From assembly GCF_900114785.1 (NCBI RefSeq), contig NZ_FOUG01000002.1:372001-436000 (forward strand): DNA of 64,000 bases, in the 5' to 3' direction. Positions 30,205 to 39,448 of the stretch are shown here, one piece after another. The translations under genes and the position numbers were made by a program. Position 1 is the first letter of the stretch, and every line of letters starts with the position of its first letter. The stretch comes from Variovorax sp. OV329. Its GTDB lineage: Bacteria; Pseudomonadota; Gammaproteobacteria; Burkholderiales; Burkholderiaceae_C. The notes beneath the pieces are model-generated. The model searched no databases. It was not told the origin of the DNA and saw only the letters and a list, made by a program, of their open reading frames with translations.

Positions 30205-32016
30205 TTAGTCTTCGACTTGCAGGATGGCGAGGAAGGCCTCCTGGGGCACCTCGACCGAGCCGATCTGTTTCATTCGCTTCTTGCCCGCCTTCTGCTTTTC
30301 CAGGAGCTTCTTCTTGCGGGTGATGTCGCCGCCGTAGCACTTGGCGAGCACGTTCTTGCGAAGCGCCTTGATTGTCTCACGCGCAATGATGTTGACCCCG
30401 ATCGCTGCCTGGATGGCAACGTCGAACATCTGGCGCGAAATGATCTCGCGCATCTTCGACACCACCGCCCGGCCGCGGTATTGCGACTGGCTGCGGTGCA
30501 CGATGATCGACAGCGCATCGACCTTCTCGCCGTTGAGCAGGATGTCGACCTTCACCACGTCCGATGCCCGGTACTCCTTGAATTCGTAGTCCATGGAGGC
30601 ATAGCCGCGGCTCACCGACTTCAGCTTGTCGAAGAAGTCCAGCACGATCTCGCCCAGCGGCATCTCATAGGTGAGCATCACCTGCCGGCCGTGGTAGGCC
30701 ATGTTGATCTGAACGCCGCGCTTCTGGTTGGCCAGCGTCATCACCGCACCCACGTACTCCTGCGGCATGTACAGGTGCACCGTGACGATGGGCTCGCGAA
30801 TCTCGGCCATGCGGCCGACGTCGGGCATCTTGGACGGGTTCTCCACCATGAGAACTTCGCCATCGTTCTTCATCACCTGGTAGACAACGCTGGGCGCGGT
30901 GGTGATGAGGTCCTGGTCGAATTCGCGCTCCAGGCGCTCCTGCACGATCTCCATGTGCAGGAGGCCCAGGAAACCGCAGCGGAAGCCGAAGCCCAGCGCC
31001 TGGCTCACTTCGGGTTCGTACTGCAGCGAAGCGTCGTTGAGCTTGAGCTTTTCCAGCGCATCGCGCAGCGCGTCGTACTCGCTGGCCTCGGTCGGGTACA
31101 GGCCGGCGAAGACCTGCGGCTGGATTTCCTTGAAGCCCGGCAGCGGCTCGGTGGACGTGAATGCCGCACCGCCGCTGCCCTGCTTGATCTGGGTGACGGT
31201 GTCGCCCACCTTCGCGGCCTGCAGTTCCTTGATGCCGGCGATGATGTAGCCCACCTCGCCCGCCTCCAGCGAATTGCGCGACTCGTTCGCCGGCGTGAAG
31301 ACGCCCAGGTTGTCGGCGTTGTAGCTCGCGCCGCTGGCCATCATCTTGATGCGATCGCCCTTGGCCAGGCGGCCGTCGACCACGCGCACCAGCATCACCA
31401 CGCCCACGTAGGCGTCGAACCAGCTGTCGATGATCATCGCGCGCAGAGCGCCTTCGGGATTGCCGCGCGGCGCCGGCACCTTCGCGACCACGGCCTCGAG
31501 GATTTCGTCGATGCCCATGCCGGTCTTCGCGGAACACGGAATCGCGTCGGTCGCATCGATGCCGATCACGTCCTCGATCTCGGCCTTCGCGTTGTCGGGA
31601 TCGGCTTGCGGCAGATCCATCTTGTTGAGCACCGGCAGCACTTCCACACCGAGGTCGAGCGCGGTGTAGCAGTTGGCCACCGTCTGTGCTTCCACACCTT
31701 GGCTCGCATCGACGACGAGCAGCGCGCCTTCGCATGCAGACAGCGAGCGCGACACTTCATAAGAGAAGTCGACGTGCCCCGGTGTGTCGATGAGATTGAG
31801 GTTGTAGACCTTGCCGTCGCGTGCCTTGTAGTGCAGCGCAGCGGTCTGTGCCTTGATGGTTATCCCACGCTCTTTCTCGATGTCCATCGAGTCGAGGACC
31901 TGCGCTTCCATCTCGCGATCCGCGAGTCCGCCGCAGCGTTGGATCAAGCGATCGGCGAGCGTCGACTTGCCGTGGTCGATGTGCGCAATGATCGAAAAAT
32001 TTCTGATGTGATTCAT
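30205..32016 (-). CDS. lepA: Elongation factor 4
   Basis: Ribosome-dependent translational GTPase (603 aa) that back-translocates or aids assembly. G1 is [16 protein letters not shown] near residues 11-26, G3 is DTPGHVDF and G4 is NKMDLP. The C-terminal domain has [17 protein letters not shown]-like sequence ([19 protein letters not shown]) near residues 558-576. I use the ATG at 32016; a TTG directly before it is also in frame. It heads the minus-strand series to nagZ and is preceded by a terminator-like hairpin at 32071-32102. Confidence 0.97.
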   Translation of the reverse strand: MNHIRNFSIIAHIDHGKSTLADRLIQRCGGLADREMEAQVLDSMDIEKERGITIKAQTAALHYKARDGKVYNLNLIDTPGHVDFSYEVSRSLSACEGALLVVDASQGVEAQTVANCYTALDLGVEVLPVLNKMDLPQADPDNAKAEIEDVIGIDATDAIPCSAKTGMGIDEILEAVVAKVPAPRGNPEGALRAMIIDSWFDAYVGVVMLVRVVDGRLAKGDRIKMMASGASYNADNLGVFTPANESRNSLEAGEVGYIIAGIKELQAAKVGDTVTQIKQGSGGAAFTSTEPLPGFKEIQPQVFAGLYPTEASEYDALRDALEKLKLNDASLQYEPEVSQALGFGFRCGFLGLLHMEIVQERLEREFDQDLITTAPSVVYQVMKNDGEVLMVENPSKMPDVGRMAEIREPIVTVHLYMPQEYVGAVMTLANQKRGVQINMAYHGRQVMLTYEMPLGEIVLDFFDKLKSVSRGYASMDYEFKEYRASDVVKVDILLNGEKVDALSIIVHRSQSQYRGRAVVSKMREIISRQMFDVAIQAAIGVNIIARETIKALRKNVLAKCYGGDITRKKKLLEKQKAGKKRMKQIGSVEVPQEAFLAILQVED

Positions 32017-32070
32017 CAACGGGGACGCTTAAGTACTTGAATTGCCTCGTGCACGCGAGCAACAGGCAAG

Positions 32071-32102
32071 AAAAAAGGGCGCGTCCTCTGAGAGACGCGC
32101 CC
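32071..32102 (-). terminator. Strong intrinsic terminator/attenuator ahead of lepA
   Basis: On the minus strand a perfect nine-base-pair stem (GGGCGCGTC with GACGCGCCC) and an eight-base loop run into six T. It lies 55 bases before the lepA start. No coding gene lies directly upstream of it, so it either ends a non-coding transcript or attenuates lepA. Confidence 0.8.
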
Positions 32103-32218
32103 TGAACCAACAAGCAATGGCAACTGCAGTAGTTGGAGCTTCATTGTAGGCAAAAAGGGGGGCGCGTACAGCCGAGCGGACCGGCCAAAAGGCTCGTTGC
32201 GGGTCAGCAACATGAAAC

Positions 32219-32288
32219 TTATCAACAGCTTGTCAACAAATGCTGTGGGCTATGGTTTGGACAACTTGTGGGCGATCTGTGGAGCGCC
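32219..32288. repeat. Phased DnaA-box-like repeats
   Basis: TTATCAACA (32219-32227) is one base from a consensus DnaA box. An adjacent 11-base tandem copy, CTTGTCAACAA (32229-32239), differs from CTTATCAACAG (32218-32228) at two positions. TGTGG cores recur at 32244, 32267 and 32278, with spacings of 23 and 11 bases. None is a perfect box, and dnaA is not nearby, so function is uncertain. Confidence 0.35.
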
Positions 32289-32401
32289 GGTGGACTGTCA
32301 CAAGCCATCCCGCATCGTGAACAAGAGCCTTCGGCTTATGCATAGGAACCTGCTGGAGCGCCCGCGTATTCTATCAAATCGGGTTGTTAGCCCTTTGGTA
32401 A

Positions 32402-32421
32402 GTTAGTGTGCGCAAACTAAC
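32402..32421. promoter_or_regulatory. Near-perfect 20-bp palindrome (operator-like)
   Basis: GTTAGT-G-TGCGCA-A-ACTAAC: symmetric except for one central-flanking pair (G at 32408, A at 32415). It lies in an AT-rich part of the mucD-lepA gap and is the shape expected of a dimeric regulator site. Confidence 0.5.
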
Positions 32422-32473
32422 TAACGCGAAAAACTGGCTGAAGAATATTTTTCTGGAGCGTGTTCATTTGGCC

Positions 32474-32508
32474 AAAAAGGGCCCCAAACCCGACTAGCGG
32501 CTGGGGCC
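32474..32508 (-). terminator. Intrinsic terminator after mucD/degP
   Basis: On the minus strand TGGGGCC (32502-32508 as GGCCCCA) pairs across a 15-base loop with 32480-32486, then CTTTTT. It begins about 20 bases after the protease stop and closes the RpoE operon. Confidence 0.8.
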
Positions 32509-32528
32509 ACTTGACGACCGCCCGCTCT

Positions 32529-34019
32529 TCAGCGGGCAGGACGCACCAAGGCGTACTGGGCCCAGTCGCCCCGGCGGAACAGCATGCTGATGGGCTTGGA
32601 CTTGTCCGCCTTGCCCAGGGCGTTGTCGAACTCCTTCACGCTGGCGATCTCCGTATTGCCCACGGCGAGGATCACATCTCCCTCGCGCAGGCCGGCGCGG
32701 GCCGCGGCCTCGTTGGCCGACTCGACCTTCACGCCGCCCTTGAGCTTGAGTTCGCGCTTCTGCGCATCGGTGAGCTCGCTCACCGCCAGGCCCAGCGAGC
32801 GCGCCGCCACCGAGGCCGAGGCCTTGGGTGCGGGCTCCTCACGCTCGGCCGCGATCTTCGGCGCCTTGTCGGGCTCGATCTCGGCAATGGTCACGTTCAG
32901 GTCGCGCGATGCCCCGCGGCGGAACACGGTGACCACGCTCTTCGTGCCGGGCTTGGTGTTGCCCACCAGGCGCGGCAGGTCGCTCGGACGGTCGATGGCC
33001 TTGCCGTCGAACTTGGTGATGATGTCGCCGGCCTCGATGCCCGCCTTCTCGCCGGGCGAGCCGGTTTCCACGCTGCGCACCAGTGCGCCTGCGGGCTTGC
33101 CCAGGCCGATGGACTCGGCCACGTCCTTGGTGACCTGGTCGATCTGCACGCCGATGCGTCCGCGCGAGACGCGGCCGCTGGTACGCAGCTGCTCGGCCAC
33201 GCGCCACGCCTCGTCGATCGGGATCGAGAAGGAGATGCCCATGAAGCCGCCCGAGCGCGAGTAGATCTGGCTGTTGATGCCCACCACCTCGCCGCGCATG
33301 TTGATCAGCGGGCCGCCCGAATTGCCGGGGTTGATGGCCACGTCGGTCTGGATGAAGGGCAGGTAGTCGCCGGTGTCGCGCTGCTTGGCGCTGACGATGC
33401 CGGCCGTCACGGTGTTCTCCAGGCCGAAGGGCGAGCCGATGGCCATCACCCATTCGCCCACGCGCAGCTTGGACACGTCGCCCACCTTCACCGCGGGCAG
33501 GCCGGTGGCGTCGATCTTGACCACGGCCACATCGGTGCGCTTGTCCGAGCCGACGATGCGTGCCTTGAACTCGCGCTTGTCGGGCAGCGTGACCAGCACC
33601 TCGGAAGCGTCCTCCACGACGTGCGCATTCGTCATCACGTAGCCGTCGGGCGTGAGGATGAAGCCGGAGCCGACGCCGCGCGGGCGCTCCTCTTCCTGCG
33701 GCGAGGGTCGGTTGGGCCGGGGTCCGGAACGTGGCGCACCGGGCATGGGCTGGCCGAAGAAGCGGCGGAAGAATTCCTGCATCTCCTCGTCCATCTCCGG
33801 ATTGCCGCCGCGCTGGCTCACACGCTCGATGGTGCGGATGTTGACCACCGACGGCCCCACCTGGTCCACCAGGTCGGTGAAGTCCGGCAGCGTGCGCGAG
33901 GCCGTCTGCGCCTGCACGGGCGTTGCGGGCACCAGGCCCAGCATGGCACCCAAGGCCAGCCCCGCCGCCATGGCATAGGCGCGAAGCTCTTTTCCCTCAG
34001 CTTTGAACAGCATCATCAT
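32529..34019 (-). CDS. mucD: Periplasmic serine protease DegP/MucD
   Basis: Trypsin-like protease/chaperone of the HtrA family (496 aa) for envelope quality control. A signal peptide covers about residues 1-40, with VQAQ near the cleavage site. The catalytic triad is visible: His in TNAHVVED, Asp in KRTDVAVVKID, Ser in NPGNSGGPL. Two PDZ domains occupy about residues 280-375 and 405-490. The start is the first of three in-frame ATGs at 34019. It is the last gene of rpoE-rseA-rseB-mucD. Confidence 0.95.
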   Translation of the reverse strand: MMMLFKAEGKELRAYAMAAGLALGAMLGLVPATPVQAQTASRTLPDFTDLVDQVGPSVVNIRTIERVSQRGGNPEMDEEMQEFFRRFFGQPMPGAPRSGPRPNRPSPQEEERPRGVGSGFILTPDGYVMTNAHVVEDASEVLVTLPDKREFKARIVGSDKRTDVAVVKIDATGLPAVKVGDVSKLRVGEWVMAIGSPFGLENTVTAGIVSAKQRDTGDYLPFIQTDVAINPGNSGGPLINMRGEVVGINSQIYSRSGGFMGISFSIPIDEAWRVAEQLRTSGRVSRGRIGVQIDQVTKDVAESIGLGKPAGALVRSVETGSPGEKAGIEAGDIITKFDGKAIDRPSDLPRLVGNTKPGTKSVVTVFRRGASRDLNVTIAEIEPDKAPKIAAEREEPAPKASASVAARSLGLAVSELTDAQKRELKLKGGVKVESANEAAARAGLREGDVILAVGNTEIASVKEFDNALGKADKSKPISMLFRRGDWAQYALVRPAR

Positions 34020-34118
34020 CGAATGGCTTTCCCAGGAATTAAGAAAGAAGCAATAGCAAGTCAGCACTATGAACCCGAACGGGCGCAATGGTTCAGCCTG
34101 ATGGCGCTCTCCTACGCC

Positions 34119-35177
34119 TTATCGCGTGGGCTGGCGCGTCAGGTTCTGGGCGAAGGCTTCGAGCGTGCGCGCGGGCACTTCGCCCACCGCAGTGAGCCAC
34201 CAGTCGCCCGCCGGGTCGGCGATGCGCCGCGTGAGGGTGTAGGTGGCGCCCAGCGCCATCGTGCCTTCCTGCGCATCGCGCTTGGCGTCGAAAGGCTCCA
34301 GGAACAGCGACACCGTGGCCAGGCCGTCGGAGAAGGTCCATTGCAGGGTGCGCTCAGAACCGGCGATCGCGCGGCGGTTGCAACTCATCGGCTTGAAGCC
34401 GGGCACGGGGTTCTTCAGCGCCCAGCCTTCGGCCTGGGCCGTGGTGCGCTCCACCTGCGACTTCTCCATCCGGTAGCCGGCGGTGCTGCCCATCATCTGC
34501 GACAGGGCCTGCACCTTCACGGGGGCATCCAGCTGCAGTTCGGAGAAGGCCGACTGCTCCACCACCTTGCCGTCGCTGTCCACGGTCTGCAGCTTGGTGA
34601 GCAGGCCGGTGCGCTTTTCGGTCCAGACGCGGTAGCCGAAGCGCAGCTGGTCGCGCGGCATCAGCTGGATCACGTCGGTGTCGAAGCCGGCCACGCGGCC
34701 CTTGCCGACCACCTTGACGGTGTAGAAGTCGGCGATGGCGGAGTCGGGCACGCCCAGCAGGTTGGGAAAAAGCTCGGAGTTCTCGCGCTTCTCGCTCTTG
34801 ATCACGCGCTGGTCGGGCAGGAAGGTGAGCACCTGCTCGTTGCGGCGGAAAGTGGTGCGCGGCGGTCCGGAGAGCACGTCGACGCGCTCGATCTGCAGAT
34901 CGCCTTCGCACGCGTGCCAGATGCGCGCGCTCGACAGGTTGCCGGCCGCCACGGTCACCACGAAAGTGCCCACGTAGGCATGGCTGCGGGCCGCGCCATG
35001 CATGCGCTTGAGCCACTCGACCACGCTCAGGTTCGAGCTCTCGTCAGGGCCGCCGCTCGACGCGGAAGGCGTGGACGCCGCCGGCGGTGCGGGTTGCGCC
35101 GTCGCGATCTGGGCCATGCAAAGCAGGACCAGGGCCGGCAGGAAAAGCGAAACGGAGCGGCGCGTGGAAATCGTCAT
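34119..35177 (-). CDS. rseB: MucB/RseB sigma-E regulatory protein
   Basis: Periplasmic protein (352 aa) that binds the anti-sigma factor RseA and shields it from DegS until lipopolysaccharide or lipoproteins signal stress. A Sec signal peptide covers about residues 1-28 (VSLFLPALVLLCMAQIATAQ). The N-terminal LolA-like domain and the C-terminal domain are recognisable, with SYNGTFV-type sequence here HAYVGTFVV near residue 62. It lies 17 bases after rseA. Confidence 0.92.
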   Translation of the reverse strand: MTISTRRSVSLFLPALVLLCMAQIATAQPAPPAASTPSASSGGPDESSNLSVVEWLKRMHGAARSHAYVGTFVVTVAAGNLSSARIWHACEGDLQIERVDVLSGPPRTTFRRNEQVLTFLPDQRVIKSEKRENSELFPNLLGVPDSAIADFYTVKVVGKGRVAGFDTDVIQLMPRDQLRFGYRVWTEKRTGLLTKLQTVDSDGKVVEQSAFSELQLDAPVKVQALSQMMGSTAGYRMEKSQVERTTAQAEGWALKNPVPGFKPMSCNRRAIAGSERTLQWTFSDGLATVSLFLEPFDAKRDAQEGTMALGATYTLTRRIADPAGDWWLTAVGEVPARTLEAFAQNLTRQPTR

Positions 35178-35194
35178 CGGTCCTGGGCTGAAGT

Positions 35195-35866
35195 TCAGCG
35201 CGACTGCCCTTCGAAGGTGGCGTTGCGCAGGAAGCCCGAGGGCATGTGCGAGGCGCCGCCAGCCTGCTGGTGCGCTTCGAGCAGCGCATCCAGGCGCGGA
35301 TCGCGAAGCATCACCTGGGGCACGGGGTTGTTGCCCACCAGCACGCGGGTGGCCGTGGTGGCCTGCGGCGCGGCGGCCGGTTCGACGGCCGAAGCCAGCA
35401 CCGGCCCCGCGGCAATGCCTTGCTGCTGCACGCCGGGCACGCTCGACTGCTGGGCGACGTGCGGGCCGGCCGAGCCCGGCATCAGGGTGCTGCTCCAGTT
35501 CCAGCCGATGGCGGCGGCGGCAGCCACCGAGGCGATGCCGGCCACGAGCTTCCACCGGAACACCGGCTCGTTGGCCGCTTCCGCCCGGATGTGGGCCACG
35601 GGCTCTGCCACGGCCACCGGCGCGCTCGACAGACGGCCTTCGGCCGCCAGGCGCTCGCGGAACCGACCCAGGAAGGCCGAAGCGTTCTGGCAGGCGACAT
35701 GCTCGCCCGTGCGCAGCACATCGCCCACCACGTGGTAGGCGTGCCAGGTGGCACGCAGTTCTTCCTGGCCACAGACCTGCTCGACGGCACGGGCGAAGTC
35801 GTCGCCACGCAACTGGCCGTCCACCAATGCCGAGACCTGTTCGCGCAAATTGTCGGAGTCGTTCAT
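35195..35866 (-). CDS. rseA: Sigma-E anti-sigma factor RseA
   Basis: Single-pass inner-membrane anti-sigma factor (223 aa). The cytosolic N-terminal domain LREQVSALVDGQLRGDDFARAV (first 20 residues: LREQVSALVDGQLRGDDFAR) binds RpoE. A membrane helix near residues 99-117 contains VAGIASVAAAAAIGW. A periplasmic Ala/Pro-rich tail follows. I prefer the ATG at 35866 with AGGTGA upstream; an in-frame GTG at 35875 would add three residues. It follows rpoE by 19 bases. Confidence 0.9.
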   Translation of the reverse strand: MNDSDNLREQVSALVDGQLRGDDFARAVEQVCGQEELRATWHAYHVVGDVLRTGEHVACQNASAFLGRFRERLAAEGRLSSAPVAVAEPVAHIRAEAANEPVFRWKLVAGIASVAAAAAIGWNWSSTLMPGSAGPHVAQQSSVPGVQQQGIAAGPVLASAVEPAAAPQATTATRVLVGNNPVPQVMLRDPRLDALLEAHQQAGGASHMPSGFLRNATFEGQSR

Positions 35867-35885
35867 TTCGTTCACCTGCTAAGAC

Positions 35886-36533
35886 TTACCAGCGCTTCCC
35901 GGACTGGCTGTCCAGGAGCGGTTTGACCCGGGCCGAAATGGCTTCACGGGCCCGGAAGATTCGCGAGCGCACGGTCCCGATGGGGCAGTTCATGACCTCG
36001 GCGATCTCTTCATAGCTCAAGCCCTCGATCTCGCGCAGGGTCACCGCCTGCCGCAATTCGTTGGGCAGCGCTTCCATGGCAGCGTTCACAGCGGCCGCGA
36101 TTTCCTTGGCAGCAAGGATCGTGTCCGGGCTCTCGTCGCTGATTGGTTCATTTCCGGGCCGGTAAGTTTCATCGTCGTCGTCGCTGGAGCGAAAGGCCGC
36201 TTCGCTCACCGTCGGGTCGCGCTTCATGTCCACCAGCGCCTTCTTGGCGGTGTTGACGGCGATGCGGTAGAGCCAGGTGTAGAACTGGGCCTCGCCCCGG
36301 AACTGATGCAAGGCCCGGTAGGCGCGGATGAAGGTTTCCTGGGCGATGTCCTCGACCAGGTCCACGTCGCGCACCATGCGGCCGATCAGCCGCTCGATGC
36401 GCCGCTGGTACTTCAGCACCAGCAGCTCGTAGGCCTTGTCGTCACCCGCGACGGTGCGCTGGACCAGCTGGAAGTCCGCATCCGCGGAATTGGCCGGCGG
36501 AGGTGGCGCGGGGGGTGTGATGCTTTCGCTCAT
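35886..36533 (-). CDS. rpoE: RNA polymerase sigma-E factor
   Basis: Extracytoplasmic-function sigma factor (215 aa) for envelope stress. Region 2 runs about residues 25-95 with RMVRDVDLVEDIAQETFIRA and FYTWLYRIAVNTAKK. An acidic linker (SSDDDDETY) follows. Region 4 is about 150-205, with ALPNELRQAVTLREIEGLSY and the helix-turn-helix EEIAEVMNCPIGTVRSRIFR. The ATG overlaps the stop of the upstream YgfX-like gene by four bases. Confidence 0.96.
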   Translation of the reverse strand: MSESITPPAPPPPANSADADFQLVQRTVAGDDKAYELLVLKYQRRIERLIGRMVRDVDLVEDIAQETFIRAYRALHQFRGEAQFYTWLYRIAVNTAKKALVDMKRDPTVSEAAFRSSDDDDETYRPGNEPISDESPDTILAAKEIAAAVNAAMEALPNELRQAVTLREIEGLSYEEIAEVMNCPIGTVRSRIFRAREAISARVKPLLDSQSGKRW

Positions 36534-36985
36534 GGCTGGACGAGCCCCTCAGGAGGATCCTGCTGGGGCTGCGCTGCATGCAATGCGCGGCGCAGATCGA
36601 GCCAGCGCGCGGGAAGGCATGCGCGGTCCAGCCACAGCCAGGCGGCGCGCCGGCCGGGCTCTTGCAGGCAAACAAGCATCAGTGATTGCAGGTCCAGGTG
36701 AATGGTGGCGGTCGCGGCGTGGAAGCTTGCGCGTCCGTTGCACGACCAGTGCTGGCCGTCCCAGCGCAACTCGGCGCCCTCCCCCAGTCGCGACGCATGC
36801 CGGGCCGAAACGCCGGCAAGCAGCACCGCGGCAAGCAGCAAGCCCGTGCGCCAGACGAAGGGGCCACTGAACTGGAGCGCCCATGCGCACAGCGCCGCCG
36901 CACCCAGCGTCCAGAGAAAGCCGAGAAGGCGCCGCGCCATGCGCGAGCGCCCCACCGGAAAGCTTACCGATGGGGCGCTGTGCAT
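36530..36985 (-). CDS. Small membrane protein, possibly YgfX-like
   Basis: Membrane protein of about 151 aa; an ATG at 36940 would shorten it by 15. Two hydrophobic helices are adjacent at about residues 20-40 and 45-62. The soluble end is rich in Trp and Arg (RWDGQHWSCNG, AWLWLDRACLPARWLDLRRAL). Helix hairpin plus a WLWLDRxxLPxRWxxLRRAL tail resembles the YgfX family, whose E. coli member lies beside sdhE; that assignment is tentative. It is translationally coupled to rpoE and follows fabF by 13 bases. Confidence 0.7.
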   Translation of the reverse strand: MHSAPSVSFPVGRSRMARRLLGFLWTLGAAALCAWALQFSGPFVWRTGLLLAAVLLAGVSARHASRLGEGAELRWDGQHWSCNGRASFHAATATIHLDLQSLMLVCLQEPGRRAAWLWLDRACLPARWLDLRRALHAAQPQQDPPEGLVQP

Positions 36986-36998
36986 GGATGTTTGCAGA

Positions 36999-38243
36999 TC
37001 AAGCCCGCTTGAACACCAGCGTGCCGTTGGTGCCGCCGAAGCCGAAGTTGTTCTTGACCGCGACGTCGATCTTCAGATCGCGCGCCTCATTGGCGCAGTA
37101 GTCGAGATCGCACTCCGGATCCTGGTTGAAGATGTTGATGGTGGGCGGGCTCTTCTGATGATGAAGCGCCAGCACCGTGAACACCGACTCGATGCCGCCC
37201 GCGCCGCCCAGCAGGTGGCCGGTCATGGACTTGGTCGAGTTCACCACCAGCTTCTTCGCCTGGTCGCCGAAAGCCAGCTTGATGGCGTTCGTCTCGTTGA
37301 CGTCGCCCAGCGGCGTGGAGGTGCCGTGCGCATTGATGTAGCCCACCTGGTCGGCGTTGACGCCAGCATTGGCCAGCGCGTTGACCATGGAGCGGCGCGG
37401 GCCGTCCACGTCGGGCGCGGTCATGTGGTACGCATCGCCGGACATGCCGAAGCCCGAGAGCTCGGCGTAGATCTTGGCGCCGCGCTTCCTGGCGTGCTCG
37501 TATTCCTCGAGCACCATCACGCCGGCACCCTCGCCCAGCACGAAGCCGTCGCGGTCCTTGTCCCAGGGGCGCGAAGCCGTCTTGGGATCGTCGTTGCGGG
37601 TGCTCAGGGCACGTGCAGCCGCGAAGCCGCCGATGCCCAGGGGGGACACGGTGGATTCGGCGCCGCCCGCGACCATGACGTCCGCATCGCCGTACTCGAT
37701 CATGCGCGCTGCGATGCCAAGGGCATGCAGGCCGGTCGTGCAGGCGGTGACCACGGCGATGTTCGGGCCCTTGAAGCCGTACTTGATCGACACGTGGCCC
37801 GAGATCATGTTGATGATCGACGCAGGCACGAAGAAGGGCGACACGCGGCGCGGGCCGCGGTTGACCAGCTCCGAATGCGTGTTCTCGATCATCGGCAGGC
37901 CGCCGATGCCCGAGCCGATGTTGCAGCCGATGCGATCGGCCATCTCGGGGCTCAATGCGTCGCCCGTGGGCAGTCCGCTGTCCTCCACGGCCTGGATGGC
38001 CGCGGCGAGGCCGAGATGGATGAAGCGGTCCATGTGGCGCGCTTCCTTCTCGGGAATGAACTTCGAGATGTCGAAGCCCTTGACCTCACCGGCAAACTTG
38101 CAGGCGAAGGCACTGGCATCGAAGCTCTGGATGGTGTCGATGCCGGACTGTCCAGCCAACAGGTTGGCCCAGGCTTCCGTGACGGTGTTTCCGACTGGAG
38201 CCAGGCAACCCAGCCCGGTCACGACGACGCGGCGTTTGGTCAT
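36999..38243 (-). CDS. fabF: Beta-ketoacyl-ACP synthase II
   Basis: Condensing enzyme of fatty-acid elongation (414 aa). [20 protein letters not shown] opens the thiolase fold. The catalytic cysteine is in [14 protein letters not shown] near residues 159-172. The two histidines are in [12 protein letters not shown] near 301-312 and [12 protein letters not shown] near 336-347. The ATG at 38243 matches the family N-terminus [10 protein letters not shown]. It follows acpP by 93 bases. Confidence 0.96.
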   Translation of the reverse strand: MTKRRVVVTGLGCLAPVGNTVTEAWANLLAGQSGIDTIQSFDASAFACKFAGEVKGFDISKFIPEKEARHMDRFIHLGLAAAIQAVEDSGLPTGDALSPEMADRIGCNIGSGIGGLPMIENTHSELVNRGPRRVSPFFVPASIINMISGHVSIKYGFKGPNIAVVTACTTGLHALGIAARMIEYGDADVMVAGGAESTVSPLGIGGFAAARALSTRNDDPKTASRPWDKDRDGFVLGEGAGVMVLEEYEHARKRGAKIYAELSGFGMSGDAYHMTAPDVDGPRRSMVNALANAGVNADQVGYINAHGTSTPLGDVNETNAIKLAFGDQAKKLVVNSTKSMTGHLLGGAGGIESVFTVLALHHQKSPPTINIFNQDPECDLDYCANEARDLKIDVAVKNNFGFGGTNGTLVFKRA

Positions 38244-38336
38244 GCCTGCATACCTTTCTGGGATGAGTGAGACCCGCTGGCGCGGCGCGTCATCCAAAAG
38301 GGCAGCGCACCGATGAGCGGAACTCCGGGAGGCCGA

Positions 38337-38651
<315 letters not shown>

Positions 38652-38690
38652 TTAGTGAAATGGGTGGTCGAACGGGTGGCGGGTGAACGC

Positions 38691-39437
38691 CTACATGTAC
38701 ATGCCGCCGTTGACGTGCAATTCCTGGCCCGTGACGTAGCCCGCCTGCGGCGACGCGAGGTAGGCCACGGCATGGGCGATGTCGGCCGGCTTGCCCAGGT
38801 GGCCCAGCGGGATCTGCGTGAGCAGCGCCTGCTGTTGGGCCTCGGGCAGCGAGGACGTCATGTCGGTGGCGATGAAGCCAGGCGCCACGCAGTTGACCGT
38901 GATGTTGCGGCTGCCCAGCTCCCGGGCCAGTGCGCGGGTCATGCCCGCCACCCCGGCCTTGGCGGCCGCGTAGTTGGCCTGGCCGGGGTTGCCGGAAGCG
39001 CCCACCACGCTGGTGATGCTGATGATGCGGCCGTAGCGCTGCTTCATCATCGGGCGGATCACGGCGCGCGAGAGGCGGAACACCGCCTTCAGGTTGGTGT
39101 CCAGCACCGCGTCCCAGTCCTCGTCCTTCAGGCGCATGGCCAGCGTGTCGCGGGTGATGCCGGCGTTGTTGACCAGCACATGCAGGGCGCCGTGCTCCTT
39201 CACGATGGCGTCGATCAGCGCGTCGGTCGCGGCGGCATCGTTCACGTTGAGCACTTGGCCCTGGCCGCCGTGGGCCGACAGCGCCGCGCCGATGGAAGCA
39301 GCGCCTTCGGCCGTCGTGCCGGTGCCGATCACCTTGAGGCCGCGCTGCGCCAGCTCGAGCGCGATGGCTGCGCCGATGCCGCGGGTGGCGCCGGTCACCA
39401 GGGCCACCTGGCCTTCGAATGCAATGGAATCGCTCAT
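38691..39437 (-). CDS. fabG: 3-oxoacyl-ACP reductase
   Basis: NADPH-dependent short-chain dehydrogenase (248 aa). The cofactor motif is TGATRGIGAAIALEL near residues 14-28. The catalytic tyrosine and lysine are in NYAAAKAGVAGMTRAL near 155-170. NNAGITRD near residue 90 is also standard. The ATG at 39437 gives the N-terminus MSDSIAFEGQVALVTG. It is 11 bases after fabD. Confidence 0.96.
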   Translation of the reverse strand: MSDSIAFEGQVALVTGATRGIGAAIALELAQRGLKVIGTGTTAEGAASIGAALSAHGGQGQVLNVNDAAATDALIDAIVKEHGALHVLVNNAGITRDTLAMRLKDEDWDAVLDTNLKAVFRLSRAVIRPMMKQRYGRIISITSVVGASGNPGQANYAAAKAGVAGMTRALARELGSRNITVNCVAPGFIATDMTSSLPEAQQQALLTQIPLGHLGKPADIAHAVAYLASPQAGYVTGQELHVNGGMYM

Positions 39438-39448
39438 GTCGCTCTTGC

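Larger units (their letters stand above)
32071..32361 (-). ncRNA. Candidate non-coding transcript between mucD and lepA
   Basis: Non-coding, AT-richer stretch bracketed by two minus-strand terminators (32474-32508 and 32071-32102). A TAGAAT -10-like box lies on the minus strand at 32368-32373. A 20-base near-palindrome lies at 32402-32421, centred about 50 bases upstream of the predicted start. A transcript of about 290 bases ending at the second terminator would explain the two terminators. No good -35 is visible and no Rfam family is recognised. An alternative is that it is the lepA leader or a DnaA-binding site. Confidence 0.25.

Noticed and set aside
28825-32040. 1071-codon plus-strand frame opposite lepA, lepB and DUF4845
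   Set aside because: Antisense shadow of three well-supported genes; His/Arg/Asp-rich composition and no ribosome-binding site.
32016-32144. Short Leu-rich minus-strand frame (MKLQLLQLPLLVGSG...) ending at the lepA start as a leader peptide
   Set aside because: Its ATG overlaps the only -10-like box, so a transcript from that box would start after the ATG. A terminator hairpin also lies inside it.
32460-35738. 1092-codon plus-strand frame opposite mucD, rseB and rseA
   Set aside because: Antisense shadow of conserved genes with no recognisable domain.
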